Assembly (NCBI GenBank): GCA_025917655.1
Contig: CP084614.1
Span: 806,001 to 870,000 of the forward strand
Direction of reading: 5' to 3'
DNA: 64,000 nt
Origin: Chlorella sorokiniana
Taxonomy: Eukaryota > Chlorophyta > Trebouxiophyceae > Chlorellales > Chlorellaceae
The position numbers were made by a program, and so were the translations under genes. Positions 1 through 12,061 of the stretch are shown here, piece by piece. Every line of letters starts with the position of its first letter. Positions within the stretch are counted from its first letter, which is position 1. The notes under the pieces were generated by a model. It was not told the origin of the DNA and did not search any database. It saw only the letters and a list, made by a program, of their open reading frames with translations.

Positions 1-776
1 CGGTGCCATGCACTCCTTCCTGTTTCTCGGCTCGCCCTGGGCGACAGCCCTGCCCCGCTGGACTGCTGGCAGCAGCACGTTGAGGGGACCATGCAGGGGC
101 TTGCCTCGTGAACTGCCCACCCCTGTCCCGCCCCCGTCCCGCCCCACTGTGCACATTACTGCCCTGCTGCCATGCCCATCCCCCCGCCCCCCCCATCTTG
201 CCCGCAGTTTGGCGGTTGGAGCAGCAGGCGCTGAGGCCGAGCATCCAGCCGCTGTACCACCAGGTCAAGGGGTACCTGTGCTGTGGGCTGTCGGGCGCCG
301 CCGCCGACATCTGGGTGGCCTGGACCTGCGCCGGCGTGGTGGGCTTTGTGCTGGGCCTGCTGTGCACGGCGCGCATAGCCCACCACACCCTCTCACTCCG
401 CAAGTACGAGGTGCGCAGCCGCGGGGCGGCAGTGGCAGTGTGCGGGTGGGTGGGTGCTGGTAGTTGCAAGGGGGGCCGCTGGGGATGCAAAGCGGCGCCG
501 CCTGGGCTTGCAAGCAGACATCCTCATGTCCCCATCCCTTCATTGCAGCGGCGCCTTGCAGCCGCAGCTGCTGCAGCTGTGCCCGACAAAGTGTGCTGGC
601 AGGGCGCAGCTCACACTCCACCGACCTCAGAGGGCAAGGGGGGCTCGAGCTGGAGGCAGGCTACACCGGCCAGCCATTCAGCGCAGCAGCGCCAGAGCTT
701 GCCCTGGCACCACCGGCCGCAGGGTTTGGAGGACAGGGTGGTGCTGCTGCTGCGCCAACCGCGGCCTCAGGCGTGA
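1..776 (+). CDS. 3' end of a membrane-protein gene (partial)
   Basis: I do not recognise this gene; only its last exons are in the window. An exon beginning after the acceptor near 208 encodes a soluble stretch (WRLEQQALRPSIQPLYHQ) and then a hydrophobic segment (ADIWVAWTCAGVVGFVLGLL, about 300-365) that looks like a final transmembrane helix, followed by basic residues (RKYE). A donor (GTGCGC) follows KYE near 411, and an acceptor (CATTGCAG) lies near 547. The last exon is Ala-rich and ends at the TGA at 774-776. A second frame stays open to 892 with a Gly/Ala-rich tail and joins at a G6 run near 639, so the true end could be there. The layout (soluble domain, then a C-terminal helix and short tail) suits a polytopic plant-type membrane protein, but the family is unknown. 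Confidence 0.45.
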
Positions 777-1725
777 CCCAGCACCTGTTCTGGCCGTGGG
801 GCCGGCATACCAGCAGGCCCGCCCCCGCGCTGATGCATCCATGCAAGCTCGCTGCGATTCCGACTTGTGAGTCACATGCAAGGTGCTTGTGAAAGTTACA
901 ATCTTGGGCTGCGGGAAAAAGGGGCAGTGCAGGCTCACAGGATGGCGCTCGTGGAGTGGAATACGCAGGCCGGCCTGGCACGGCCTGAGCGCGGTGACGC
1001 TCCACATCCCTCGGCGGATCGGCCAGGCACGAGGGAGCCGTTGCAGGAAAAGCGCAGGAAAGTGAGGACTGATGGGGATGATAGCTACAAGAGGCACTGG
1101 CTGCAGATGCCACCACAGCGGCGGGCACGTGGCACGGGACAGGCCCACCAACAGCAAGCAAGCACTTGGTTGCAAACGGGGACAGACGGTGAGCACGCAG
1201 GGGGAAGAGAAAGAAATCGGTTTCCGCGCGTGGGGGCAGCCTTGGCGAGGTCGGGCATCTGCGAAGGGCGCTTCTTGCAGGAGCGGCAACTCAAAAAGGT
1301 AACGGGCGTGGTAAGGGGCGGCGGGAGAGGGCCCAGAGCAGCCGAGGGGTGTCGAGGCGTTGGTAAGGGTAGTCAAATTGCGTGTCATTGTTGGCAAAGA
1401 ATACCATGCATGCTTCCCTCAGCAGAGGCCGTTAGGTCACCACCAGGCAGCGCGGTGGGCTGCACCCCCACACCGCGTGCGGCTGCCGCGAGCGGCAAGG
1501 TGGCTGTGGGCCAAAACATAGGGCAGCCAAAGCAAGGACGGGTAGAGGGAGAGGCCAGCAAGCACAGGGCCTGGGCATGAGTGGTATGGCGACATGTTGT
1601 ACAGGCAGCCTGGCCCTGTGCAGCAAGCCGCAAGCTGCGGGAGAGGAGCCAATCACCCACAGCCGTTTCGCTGCCAGCGCTGGTTTCATTCGTTGTAGGC
1701 GTGGCGCTGCAGCATGGGGAGCAGG
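777..1725. other. Intergenic region between convergent gene ends
   Basis: No frame here has the composition or domain content of the neighbouring genes. It separates the 3' end of the membrane-protein gene (+) from the 3' end of the PP2C gene (-) and probably holds both 3' untranslated regions. I see nothing else in it. Confidence 0.5.
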
Positions 1726-4700
1726 CTACACGCCGCCGCCGCCGCCGCTGCTGTGCTTGCCAGCTCCTCCGCCTTGCTGCCGCGACGCAGCGGAAGCAGC
1801 TGCGGCTGCTGCTGCGGCCACTGCATTGGCATGCTGCCGCACATCAAAATCCAGCCCAGCTGGCAGCGCACCGCTGCTGAAGGGGCTCACCAGCGGCACA
1901 GCACCAGCGGCAGGTGCGGCAACCGAGGTAGGCGCAGGCCCTGGGGCCTGGTCGGCAAAGGGAGAGAGCGCCGTGGGTGCCACCGCCGCGCCGGCAAAGG
2001 GCGACTGCGGCACCTGAGCCCCTGGGTGGGCGCCGCCGCCTGGCCCCCGCTGGGCAGATGGGCGCTCATGCTGGAGCGCACCGCCACCGCCGAGGGCTGG
2101 ATGCTGCGCGCGCGCTGCGTCCGGTCGTCGGTGGCGGCAGCCTCAGAGCGCTGCAGGACAGGCGGTGAAACACACATGGGGGCTGGAATCGCACAAAAGA
2201 GTGGCAACAAGCCAACCAGCGGCAGCTCCGCTTCCCTTGCCTCCTCCTGCAACGAGGGGGCAGGGCAGGGCGGCAGCCGCCCAGCCCTCGCTGCGGCCGC
2301 CCACCTCCGACAGCTGCGCCTCAGCCTCCACCTCCGCCTGGGTCATGGGCGACAGGTCCACAATGACGACTGTCACGTTGTCGCGGCTGCCGCGGTCCAC
2401 AGCCGCACGCGTCAGCACCGTGGCGGCCACGCGCGCCGCGCTCTGCAGCAGCAGGACAGGAGGGCAGCAGCGCACGTGAGGAGAGGGTCAGCAGCTGCAA
2501 ACCTTGAGATGCTGCAGCCACGACAGCAGTGCAGCATGCAGCGCTGCGGAGCAGCACTGCAGGCATGGGCAGCAGCGGGGGAGGCGTGGGTGGCGTGGCT
2601 GCAGCACGGCGGCGCACCTGGCGCGTGGAGCCCCGCGAGCGCGCCCTGCCCAAGCACTTCTTGGCCAGCGTGACCGCCTCCTGGTTGCTCATCACGTCCC
2701 ACAGGCCGTCTGAAGCCATGACCAGCACCTCGTCGCTGGGGTGGCGCGCGAGGATGGTCACCTGCAGGCAGCAGGAGCCAGCAAGGCTGGGAGGCCGGCA
2801 GCACGCGCTGGCAGCGCTGGCAGTGCAAGCGCCCAGAGGAAGGCAGGCCAGCGGGCACACCAAGCGCGCGCATGGCGCCAATCCCTGCAGGAGAGCCCTC
2901 GCATCCCTGATGCTCAGCTCCACCCGCCCACCTCGGGCTCCGCAATGACGTACGGCCGCAGCGAGTGGTCGCCAATGGCGCGCGACACCGCCAGCAGGCC
3001 CATCACGCGAACGCCATTCCAAAAAAGAATCTGGCCGCCGGCAGCCTCCACGCGCGCCTGCCAACCATGAAAAAGAGAGGACCAGGTTGCTTTCAAGGGG
3101 TCAGGTGCCCAGCCCAGGCCTGCTGCATGGCCAGCTCCGCCGCGGCGCCGACTCGTGCCCGCCATCCTGCCGCAAGGGCGCCCTCGGCTCAAAGGCGCCC
3201 TCAGCACGCCCCCACCCACCGTCTCGTCCTCCCGGGCCGCCTTGTGGTCATCGGTGAGGGGCAGCGCGCCGCCCGACCGGCACAGCACGGCGCGCGAGTC
3301 GCCGCAGTTGGCCACGTAAATCATGCGGGAGCCCACCAGGGCCACCACGGCGGTGGTGCCCACCAGCGCCAGGTGCTCGTAGCCGCCCAGGTTGCCAAAC
3401 TCCTCGTCTGCGGTGGGACAGGGGACAGGGCACCCAGCATCAGAGCAGTGCTGCAATCACATTGCGCTGTGAACACACTGGGCACAAAGGTGTCCCCGTG
3501 CCCAGGACGGGACTGGCCCCGCTCAGCCGCACCGCGGCAGGAGCAGCACACCCTGCTCACCCGTAACATGGAACGCCTTGGTCAGCGCCGCCTCTATTGT
3601 TTCCGCTGTGCAGGGGGCCGTGCATGCTGGAGCTGGTGTGGCCGGGGGACTCGCCCTCAAAGTCGGCGTCTAGATAGCTGTTGGCGCTGTTGCTGCTGCT
3701 GCACCCCGAGGCCTTGGAGGCGGTGGCTGCTGCAGGAGGGGCGAGCACCAGGGCGTAGGGCAAGGTGCAAGCTGGGTTGCCAAACAGTCATGACAGGGCA
3801 AACCGCCCGCAACACAGCTGGCATGCGCGGGGCATGGTGCTGCCGGAATCCGCTGCGTGCCACACAGGCCAGCCCTTCCCATGCAGCCAGCAACCAACCT
3901 GCATCGTGGCAGTCGGTGCGTCCGCTGCCAGCAGTGGGCGGCCGTGGCGACGCAGCCTCGTCAGCGCTGCCGGTGGAGGCCTGCGTGCCGGGCTGCCCTG
4001 CCTGGTGCGTGGCCGACTCGTCTCGGTCCTTGTCACGCAGGGCTGCCAGGTTCCCTGACAGGGAGGCACGCACGCTGACAGCACATCACGCACGCGCTCA
4101 TGCAGGCACTTGGCGCAGTGTAGCGCCGCGTCGGCCCCGCCGTGGCCGTCAAACACGCCAAAGAAGTGGAGCGTCTCAGTTGCGAGCGCCGCTGCTAATG
4201 CGCCGCTGCCTGCAGCATCCATCGCCATGGCACCTGAGCCAGGCTCTCTGCTGTGCTGCTGCTGCTGCCGCCGCCCGCTGCTGCCAAAGGCCGCCCCGCT
4301 GCCGCTGCTATCGCCGCTCGCCGCCATGGCGGTCTGCTGAGAGTGTGCCGAAGATCCGGCGCCGCTGCCGGTGCGTAGCTGCGGCGCTATCCTGGGGGCA
4401 GCAACTCATCCATGCCACCATGGCTGACAGGCACCTCCACCAGGTACGGCACTGCTACGCACGCGTCCTCCATCTTAGCACGCCGCCCAATCACCGACTT
4501 GCTGCCGAACGGCGGGCAGGCGTGTGCCAAGGCCTGGCTTGGCTGCGCCTGTTGCTGTCCATGCTGCTGGTGTTCTTGTGACTGCTGCTGCTGCACTGCG
4601 GCTGCAGACGCAGCCTGCGAGCTGTCGGAACGCATGTGCGTGGCTTGGAACTCTACGGCTGGAGTGGGAGCGGCTCCTGCGGGGCCTGCTGCAGTGTGCA

Positions 4701-5313
4701 AACGGGTGCTGTTGCCAGGGGGCCGTATTGGAGGGTCATCTGCAGGCGGGTTGCAAGAACAAAGCAAATGAGGATGGATGAACAGTGATGAAAGGCAGCA
4801 GGGACAGCAGCTGAGCGTCTGGTGGGCGGCGCCCAGCAGCGTCGCCTTCCGCCTGCTCACCTAGTCCCATGGAGTTTTGGCGTTTGACGGGCTGCTCCTC
4901 CGCCTCGCCCTCTTTGGGCAAGTCAGACCTGGAGCGCCTGCCCGTCAGGGGCGGCTTCAGGGTGGCCGGCTGCTCGCGAGGAGGGCCCCAGCAGGGGCAG
5001 GCTCCGCTTTGAGCGGCCCGCTTTCAGTGCTGGAGCTACTGCCCGCCTGAGCCCTGCGGCGACCCTCGGCTGGCTTGATCGCACTGCAACAAGGGCGCAG
5101 GCGACTCAGCCAGCGGAGGGGGCTGCCGCGAAGCCACCCAGCCGGCTGCTTCTGTGGGACGAGAGGCGGGGCCAAGGTTCAGCCAGGCACCCTGGCCGCC
5201 ACTGGGCGCCCAGCGGAGCTCGGTCTCGCCGGGTGCCCCTACCTGCGCAGAAATCTGCACCCGCAGCACGCTACTCGGCCGGGACTGGAGGCACCAGCCC
5301 CTTCCTCATCCAT
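1726..5313 (-). CDS. Protein phosphatase 2C, group-A-like (ABI1/HAB1 type)
   Basis: A metal-dependent Ser/Thr phosphatase. Exons on the minus strand carry the PP2C motifs in order: RRAKMED (about 4465-4485), GVFDGHGG (4136-4158), [10 protein letters not shown] (about 3295-3325), [18 protein letters not shown] (about 2965-3020), [10 protein letters not shown] (2697-2725) and [12 protein letters not shown] (2352-2394). The acidic metal ligands in MED, DGHGG, SDGLWD and SRDN are all present. The Trp in the WNG motif matches the 'Trp lock' of land-plant group-A enzymes. The start is the ATG at 5313 ([10 protein letters not shown]), because its donor (GTAGGG) and the acceptor after TTGTTGCAG keep frame. 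A low-complexity N-terminus and a long Ala/Pro/Ser tail ending at the TAG at 1726 flank the catalytic domain. Frame slips sit at a CCC run (4983-4985) and a CCCC run (2019-2022). It is divergent from the CLASP-like gene. The PP2C call is very sure; the group-A assignment is moderate. Confidence 0.9.
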
Positions 5314-6673
5314 GGAAGAGCATCCGAAAACCTGGCTCACGGACGGCGGTCTGGCCTGCCTGCCTTGGGGTGTTAGTGCACGGGGTCTAGGCGCGGGCTG
5401 GTTTTTATAATGCGGGGGCACAAAGGTAGATGAACGCCATTTCCTATTCCCCAGGTATTTCTCGAGGCATTTGCTTGCAGGGAAGCAGTGGCCGCGGCTC
5501 CACCTGGCGCTTTACAAACAAGCCCTGTTTGGCGGTGTGCAGCAGGCCTGTTTGGGTTGCTCGGTCTTGCTCGTTTATTTCACTACCCAACGTGATAAGG
5601 AACTTGCTGGGGCCGAACAGGCGCCTTGGCCCCGGCCATCTCACCACCCCTACGACCAACAGCGCTGAGCTCACCATTTCAAGGCTGAATTATTTGTTGG
5701 AGGTGAAACTGAGTCTTGGGCAATTGGGCCCTGCAAGGCGGACGTGCCCCTGCTGCCGCCGTCAGGCCGCCAAACCAGGCCAGAATCCTCTTGACGCCAC
5801 AGCAAGGGCTCCTGCTTGGGAAGCATGCTTACTGTATCTATGCTCAATGGAAAGGGGAGCAGTGTCACCGAGGTCCTTTTTCCAAGCAGAAAGCTCAATG
5901 AGCAGGGGGCACTGCGCTCCCATGCAGCTGCTGCTTGATGAGATGCACAATGAACCATGCGACAGCACTCCATGAGCTTTTGAGGCGCAAGCAAAACCCT
6001 TGCAATGCAAGAACAGGGAGGTAGACTTGCCCAAGATGATCTGCATGTGATGTGTGAACAAAACCGGTCTTGACATACAGGCTCAATTGCGCCACAGCGC
6101 AGGGCGACAGTTTCCATAAAGCTTGCTATCTTGAAATCTTGCACTAGAGACTTCGAGACGAGATGAGCAAACCGCCAAAAGTGCTCTCAAGGCTCCTGCT
6201 TTGGGGTACCTCGCCAGCGCCACTTCACGCTGCGCTGCGAACCTCCAGCTTGGCAGGCCTGAGGACAGCTGAGGAAGTCAGCGGCTTCTGAGCCGCGCCT
6301 TCTGAGCCCGCGGATGCTCACTGGTGCCCCTTTTATCATGGTGTCGGGGCGCTGTTCCACCGGCAGTTACCCAAGTTGAACTGCACCCAGCACCTGCCTG
6401 CACCACACGAGCCCTGTTACTCTAGCAGTGCTTCTTGAGGATCGCAAGCTCCCCAGAAGCACTCGCGTCCTTAGGCAGGGCGAAAGCCCTTTGTTGTCTG
6501 ACCTCTCGAAGGCCTGTGCGTCTGTGCACACCTTGCATTGCGTAAAAGGATTGTATGGTTGTGAAAGAGCCGGCCCGCACGGGCAGGCAGCGCCGAGGAG
6601 GCCTTGGGGTGTCGGGTGAGCAGCAGCACAGGAGGTGGCGACAGCTGCAGCCCAGCGTTTAGCAGATGGCTAG
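5314..6673. promoter_or_regulatory. Shared upstream region of the divergent PP2C and CLASP-like genes
   Basis: About 1.36 kb of lower-GC DNA between two divergent starts. Open frames on both strands lack domain-like composition. It should hold both promoters and 5' untranslated regions, and possibly short leader exons of the CLASP-like gene. I can name no specific element. Confidence 0.4.
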
Positions 6674-9600
6674 ATGGGGGCCAGGCATGATGGTCGTCGA
6701 CCCGCACCGTCCCACAGCCGCATCTGCCGCAATCGTTCTGCAGGAGGGACCTCCGCCAGCGGGGTGGCTGCGGCGGAGCCGGTGCTGGTGGGCTGCGAGG
6801 CTGACCTGCGCTGCGAGGTGGACCGCCTGCTGCACCTGCTGGCCCCCGCTGTGGAGTGGACCCAGCGCACGGAAGCCCTGCTGCGCCTCGAGCGCCTGGC
6901 CCTGGGCGACGCGCCCAGCTTCGCGGCCTTCCCGAGCTGCTGCTGGGCCTGCGGGACGCGCTGGCGGCGCAGATGCAGGAGCGGCGCTCGGCGGTGTCTC
7001 GCCAGGCATGCCGCACAGTAGCCGCGCTGGCGACCGCCTCCGGCCCTGGGTTTGAGCCGCTCGCCGTGCACCTGCTGCCGGTGGTGTTCAAGGCGCTGGC
7101 CATGGGCATCCAGGTGGGCGCTGGGTGCGGCCGGGGGTGCCGCCCAGCAGCCAGCCAGCTGCCCTCACCTGGACCTGTTCCCAGGGTGCCGCTCCTCAGG
7201 CTGCCCACGGTGCTGGCTGCCCCGCGCAGGTGGTGACCGAAGCAGCCGAGGCGTGCGCCCACGCCATGCTGGCCGCATGCCCCAGCCCCGTCTGCTGCCC
7301 CCGCTGTGCGGCATGCTGTGCGGCGACCGCAACGGCCGCTTACGCCAGGCGGCAGCTGAGTTCCTGCTGGTAGCGCTGGAGGGATGGCCACACGCGGAGC
7401 TGGACCGGCAGGCCGAGGCGATCGATCGCGCGGTGCTGGCGGCAGCGCAGGATGCGCAGGCTGAGACGCGGACCGTGGGGCGCAGCCTGTTTGGGGCGTA
7501 CGCTCGCGCGTGGCCCGCCGCGGCTCAGGCCGCGCTGGCCCGGCTGGGGCGCGACCGCCAGCTGGCAGAGGCTGGCGGCGGCGGCAATCGAGTACGTGCC
7601 GGGCGGCGGCGGGCACTCCTGCCCCGCCAGCCGCCGCTCGTCGCTGGGGCATGGCGGGTCCGGCACGCCGCCTGGCGGCCTGTCGCGCACCTCCTCCTGC
7701 GCCGCCGGCCCGCTGCGTGCGGCCCCCTGCCCAGGCTGGCCCTCCCCTCCGCGGGCAGCGGCAACGACGACGGCGGGCGCTGCAGCCCTGTGCGCCCCAG
7801 CAGCGCCCGCTCAGCGGCCGCCGCAGGCCCTGGGGCTGCGCCGGCGCATGCGGCCTGGGGCGCCCATTCACGGGAGAACCAGCCGGACAACAGGGCGGCC
7901 GGGGTGCTGGCCACCCCTCGCTCCGTCTTCCCCAAGCTGATGGCCCGCAGGGGTGCGCCTGGGCCTGCGGAGGCTGAAGCAGAGGCGGAGCTGGGCCGGC
8001 AGGCAGCCTCAGGCAGGGAGCGGCTGGCGCCGCGCCGCTCCCTGGGGGTGCTGCGCTGCGCAGGAGCATGGCCGCCTTCCAGGTGGGCGCGGCAGCCAGG
8101 CCGCGTGTCAACCCCCAAGCAGTGCGCCGGCTGCCCCTTGCTTTGGCCAGCCCCACCATCGCACCTCGGCCGCCCCTCCTGACTGCGTGTGACTGTGTGG
8201 GGTGCCCGCAGCGACAGCACGACTGGGGCGATGCCGAGGAGGAGGGCAGCCACGGCTACGCGGCGGCGGCGGCGGCGGCGGCGGGGCAGCGAGCCCTGCG
8301 CCCTCAGCGCGGGGCGCTGCGTGTGCCGCCGCCGCCCCTGGCCCCCTCCCAGGCCTGTGAGGAGCAGCTCGAGGCTGCACCCCCGCCTCTCACCCACCAA
8401 CGGCTCGGCGACTGGCAACGGCGGAGCAGCAGGCTGAGCCATGCCCGGGGGAGGAGCCGGGTGAGGCGGAAGGGGGTCAGGCCAGGGGGGGGACGAGGCG
8501 CACGACGCACGGCGGCAGGCGTCGAGTGTGCTTGCCGCTGGGCCGCCTCTCCCTCTGTGATGCCGCTGCTCACATTGCCCGCCCTGCACTCCCCGCCGCT
8601 CCCGCAGAGTGCGCCAGCCTGTTTGGGGGTGTGGGGATGGCCCGGCCGCCGCCTCCCGACCGCCGCCAGCCTGGCGCAGCTGCTGGCGGGCCTGGGCAGG
8701 GCGGGGGGGCGGGGTGGTCCCACCGGCTGGAGGTGTACCAGGCGGTGGGGGCCACCCTGGCCCAGTCAGGCAGCCCGGCAGTGGCGGCCGACGTGGCCTC
8801 CAACATCGACCGCCTGGTGGCGGCGCTGCTGGAGGGTGCGGGGGATGCGCACTTCAGGGTGGCGGCGGCGGCGCTGGGCGCGCTGGGCGCGGGCCTCGCC
8901 TCCCCCTGCACCCGCGCCTTTGAGCCGCAGCTGGACCGACTCATGACGGCGCTGTTTGCACGGTGAGCCTTGTTGGGGGCGGGCGGCCGCGGTGGCAACT
9001 GCTGCAGCGCCCTCAGCGCGGCCCCGGCAGCGCCCCCGCCTCCCATGGCTGCCCGGCCATGCATGGACGAGGGTGGCTGAAGCAGTGGCGCGCCCCTCCC
9101 CACCCCCTGCCCCTCAGCGTGGCCGACCCCAAGGAGCGCATCCGCTGCCTGGTGGCCGACGCACTGGCCACCGCCCTGCAGCAGCACAGCAGCGAGGCGG
9201 TGGTGGGCGCTCTGGGCCGCTCGCTGCATGCCAACCGCGCCCCGCGCGTCAAGTGCGCCGTCATGGAGTTCTTTGCTGCGGCGGCTCGCGGCTCGCCCGG
9301 CCGCCCGGCCTGCTGCACTCCCTGGGCGGCTCCGCGCTGGGGGCATGCTGCGGTGCATGCTGCAGCTGGCCATCGACAAGAATCCCGACATTCGACGGGC
9401 AGCAGCCGAGGGCGTGGCCGCGGCCTACCACGGCGGCGCGGCAGCGGCGGTACTGACGGCGGTACAGGCCCTGCCCCCGGCCGATCTGCTGGCGGTGCAG
9501 CGGGCTGTGAGCCCCGCCATCCAGCAGCAGCAGGCCAGGGCGGCGAGGCGGCACGGGAGGGCAGGCCTCCCGCGGGCGCGGCCAGCCAGGCAGCCAGCTC

Positions 9601-10895
9601 GGCAGGCAGCCGGCGGCAGAGCGGCGACGGCTCCAGGCAGCACCCCTCCTCCCGGCAGCTGCAGCGGCAGGCCAGCAGCAGCAGCCTGACGGCGGGCAGC
9701 CGACACGCCAGCCAGGCAGGCTCGCCGCCCCCGTCGACCAGCAGGGCAGGGCGACGGCGCCGGCGCCAGCCCCACATGCTGCTGCCCCCAGCAGCTCACC
9801 CCCGCCCCGCCGTCGCCCTTCCCGTGGCAGGTGCAGCCGCCCTCGCCGCCAGCAGCGGCGAACGCCGCAAGCCAAGCCGCGGCAGCGGGCCCAGCGCTGC
9901 TGCTGAGACAGACAGCGGCCCAGCACGCCCTGACGCGCCACACGATGCCAGCTCAGCGCACGATGCCAGCTCGGCGTTGCAGCCGGCACCCAGCGAGCCG
10001 CCCGCCCCCTTTGACGACGCCTTTGCCGTGCAGCTGGAGCGCCTGCTGGCCCAGGCGGAGGGCGAGCCCGGCTGCCAGGCGCTGCAGGGGCTGTCCCGCC
10101 TGGCGCACGCCCTGCCACCGCCCGCCTGGGCCCCCTGCTTCGACCGCGTCGTGGCTGTGCTGAGCGCTGCCCTGGACAGCGGCAGCCCGCCTCTGCGGGA
10201 TGCGGGGCTGGCGCTGGCGCGGGATGCGGCGGCGGCGGCCCCCCTCCCTCTTCCTGCCCGCCCTGCCCGCCCTGCTGCCCCGCCTGCTGCGCTGCGCGGG
10301 AGACCAGGAGGCGCGGGAGGTGGCCGTGGCCGCCGACGAGGCGCTGCAGGGTCTGCTGCGGCGGGCGCCGCCCCAGAGCTGCCTGGCGGTGCTTTCGCAG
10401 TTCCTGCCGCCACCCGGCGAGCCGCCGTCGGCCGACCGGCAACGCGGCGCCGAGCTGCACGCCGCCATCCGCTCCCTGCACCGCGTGGTGGCGGGCATGC
10501 AGCCCGCAGGCCTGGCGGCACACCTGCAGCCGCTGCTTGTGCCGGGGCTGTGTGCCGCCTACGCCTCGCCCCTCACCGACGTGCGCAAAGCGACGGTGGA
10601 CTGCCTGGTGGGCATCTGGCAGGTGGGCATGCGGGCAGGAGCAGCGCCGGGGGAGGGAGCAGAGGACGCAAGAAGCATGCGAGCCGGCGTGAAGGAGGTG
10701 GGGGTGGGGGCCACGATATCCGGGCATGCGCCGCTGCCCTCAGTGCTGCCGCGTCCTGCCGCCCCGCAGGTTGTGGGCGACGCCATCAGGCCGCACCTGG
10801 AGCCGCTGTCGCCCTCCCAGCTGCGCCTGCTGGAGATCTACATGGACCGCGCCCCCAGCAACTCGGGCAGCCACCCGCCTGCGACCCGTGACTGA
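6674..10895 (+). CDS. CLASP-like TOG/HEAT-repeat microtubule protein
   Basis: A predicted microtubule plus-end protein of the CLIP-associated (CLASP) family, whose TOG domains bind tubulin. Helical HEAT-type repeats are visible in three blocks. The N-terminal block is about 6780-7560 (for example RSAVSRQACRTVAALA, RLRQAAAEFLLVALEGW). The middle block is about 8730-9530 (VYQAVGATLAQSGSPAVAAD, DKNPDIRRAAAEGVAAAY). The C-terminal block is about 10010-10860 (SPLTDVRKATVDCLVGIWQV). Low-complexity Ser/Arg/Ala linkers lie between them, as in CLASPs. Clear introns run 7111-7230, 8963-9117 and 10621-10769. The stop is the TGA at 10893-10895. The ATG at 6674 is the first in the frame of the N-terminal block, but an upstream exon is possible. 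The frame slips by one base at CCC 6931-6933, inside the first repeat block. TOGARAM or another HEAT family is less likely given the block order. Confidence 0.75.
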
Positions 10896-12061
10896 CACTG
10901 ACCCACGCAGTGGCCTCGACCCCCGCCCCTGCGCGCTGCATGGGCGCCCCTTGTTCGTGTGACACCTGTGCAATGACCTCTCCAGCAGTGCACCCAAGCG
11001 TAAGGACTAGCAACAAATGTCGGTGGAAAAGCTCAGTGGTGACATTGCGCAACATTCACAGCAGTCCGCATTGCTCTCGTCAGGCGATAAGTGTGAGCAC
11101 AGGCGGTCACGTGAGGCCCACGTCAGCAGGCGGGGCACACTTGGCGCGCAGCGGCCAGCCCCCCAAACTTGGTCGCAATTAGAACTGGTGAGCTCGCCCT
11201 GGGCCGCTGCCTGACAGTGCAGCTGGTCTTTCTGGTCGGTGGACAAGTCACATTCCAAAGGCCAAGGTCGCGCAAGAAGAGACTCTCGTGGCGCAACATC
11301 GGCGGCAGCGCTGCTCATCTCCTCAGAATCCTGTCCTTGCTCCTGTGCTGGCTTATGTTGGTTCTACAAGGGCCTCTTGGCACAATTTCTGCACGTGTAC
11401 ACAATTGTGAAAGCAAGGTTGTAGCGGTGTACGTATTCTGTCATGGGCACATCGTGCACAGAGGTTCAGGATGGGAACAGGGCGTGTAGTAAAGGAGTTT
11501 TGGGAAAGAAAGGAGACTGACTTTTGCAACCATTATCGGCAGGTGGGGAACTTGAGAGCACTCAAGAAAGATGGTAGGTCCGCCTTCATCGAACTGGGCT
11601 GGCGGCGGCGCACTGAGCGTGGACATACGCCCCTGTCGTGCATGGTATGCACAGAGCACCAGCGGCACAGGGCGCATGCAAGGGCGCATGCACCCCGAGG
11701 ATTGGCAGGGTAAAAGCGAAGCAGCAGGTTTCTGAACAGGCGCGAATGGGTAGGCGCAGTGGGGAATGGGGAAGGGAGGGAAATAGTGCATCGGCTGAGT
11801 TAGCGTAACAACCAATGAAAGCAGTATGAATGGGGCGTCGCCACCCGGAGACGCTATGGCTCAAGGTAGGCATGTAGTGTATGGGTGGGGCAGGAACAGC
11901 AGCGACATGTACGGGCCGCAAGAATCCGCTGTTGATAGAGAGCAGCGGCAGCGAGGTGGTGGCTTTGGCGGTGCCGGAGCACAGGCACATCTCACCGGCT
12001 TGGGCATCCCGCCAGAGCCAGACACCAAAGCAACTGCCTGTTTGCCGGCAAGGGCTGCGTC
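10896..12061. other. Intergenic region between convergent CLASP-like and RRM genes
   Basis: Lower GC than the coding DNA and without convincing coding frames. It probably holds the two 3' untranslated regions. I see no repeat or structured RNA in it. Confidence 0.5.

Noticed and set aside
2965-4581. Long plus-strand open frame of over 500 codons
   Set aside because: It is antisense to the PP2C exons, which carry all catalytic motifs; its composition is that of a GC-rich shadow frame.
6471-8159. Long minus-strand open frame over the CLASP-like 5' half
   Set aside because: The plus strand encodes recognisable HEAT/TOG helices there; the minus frame is Arg/Ala/Pro-rich without domains.
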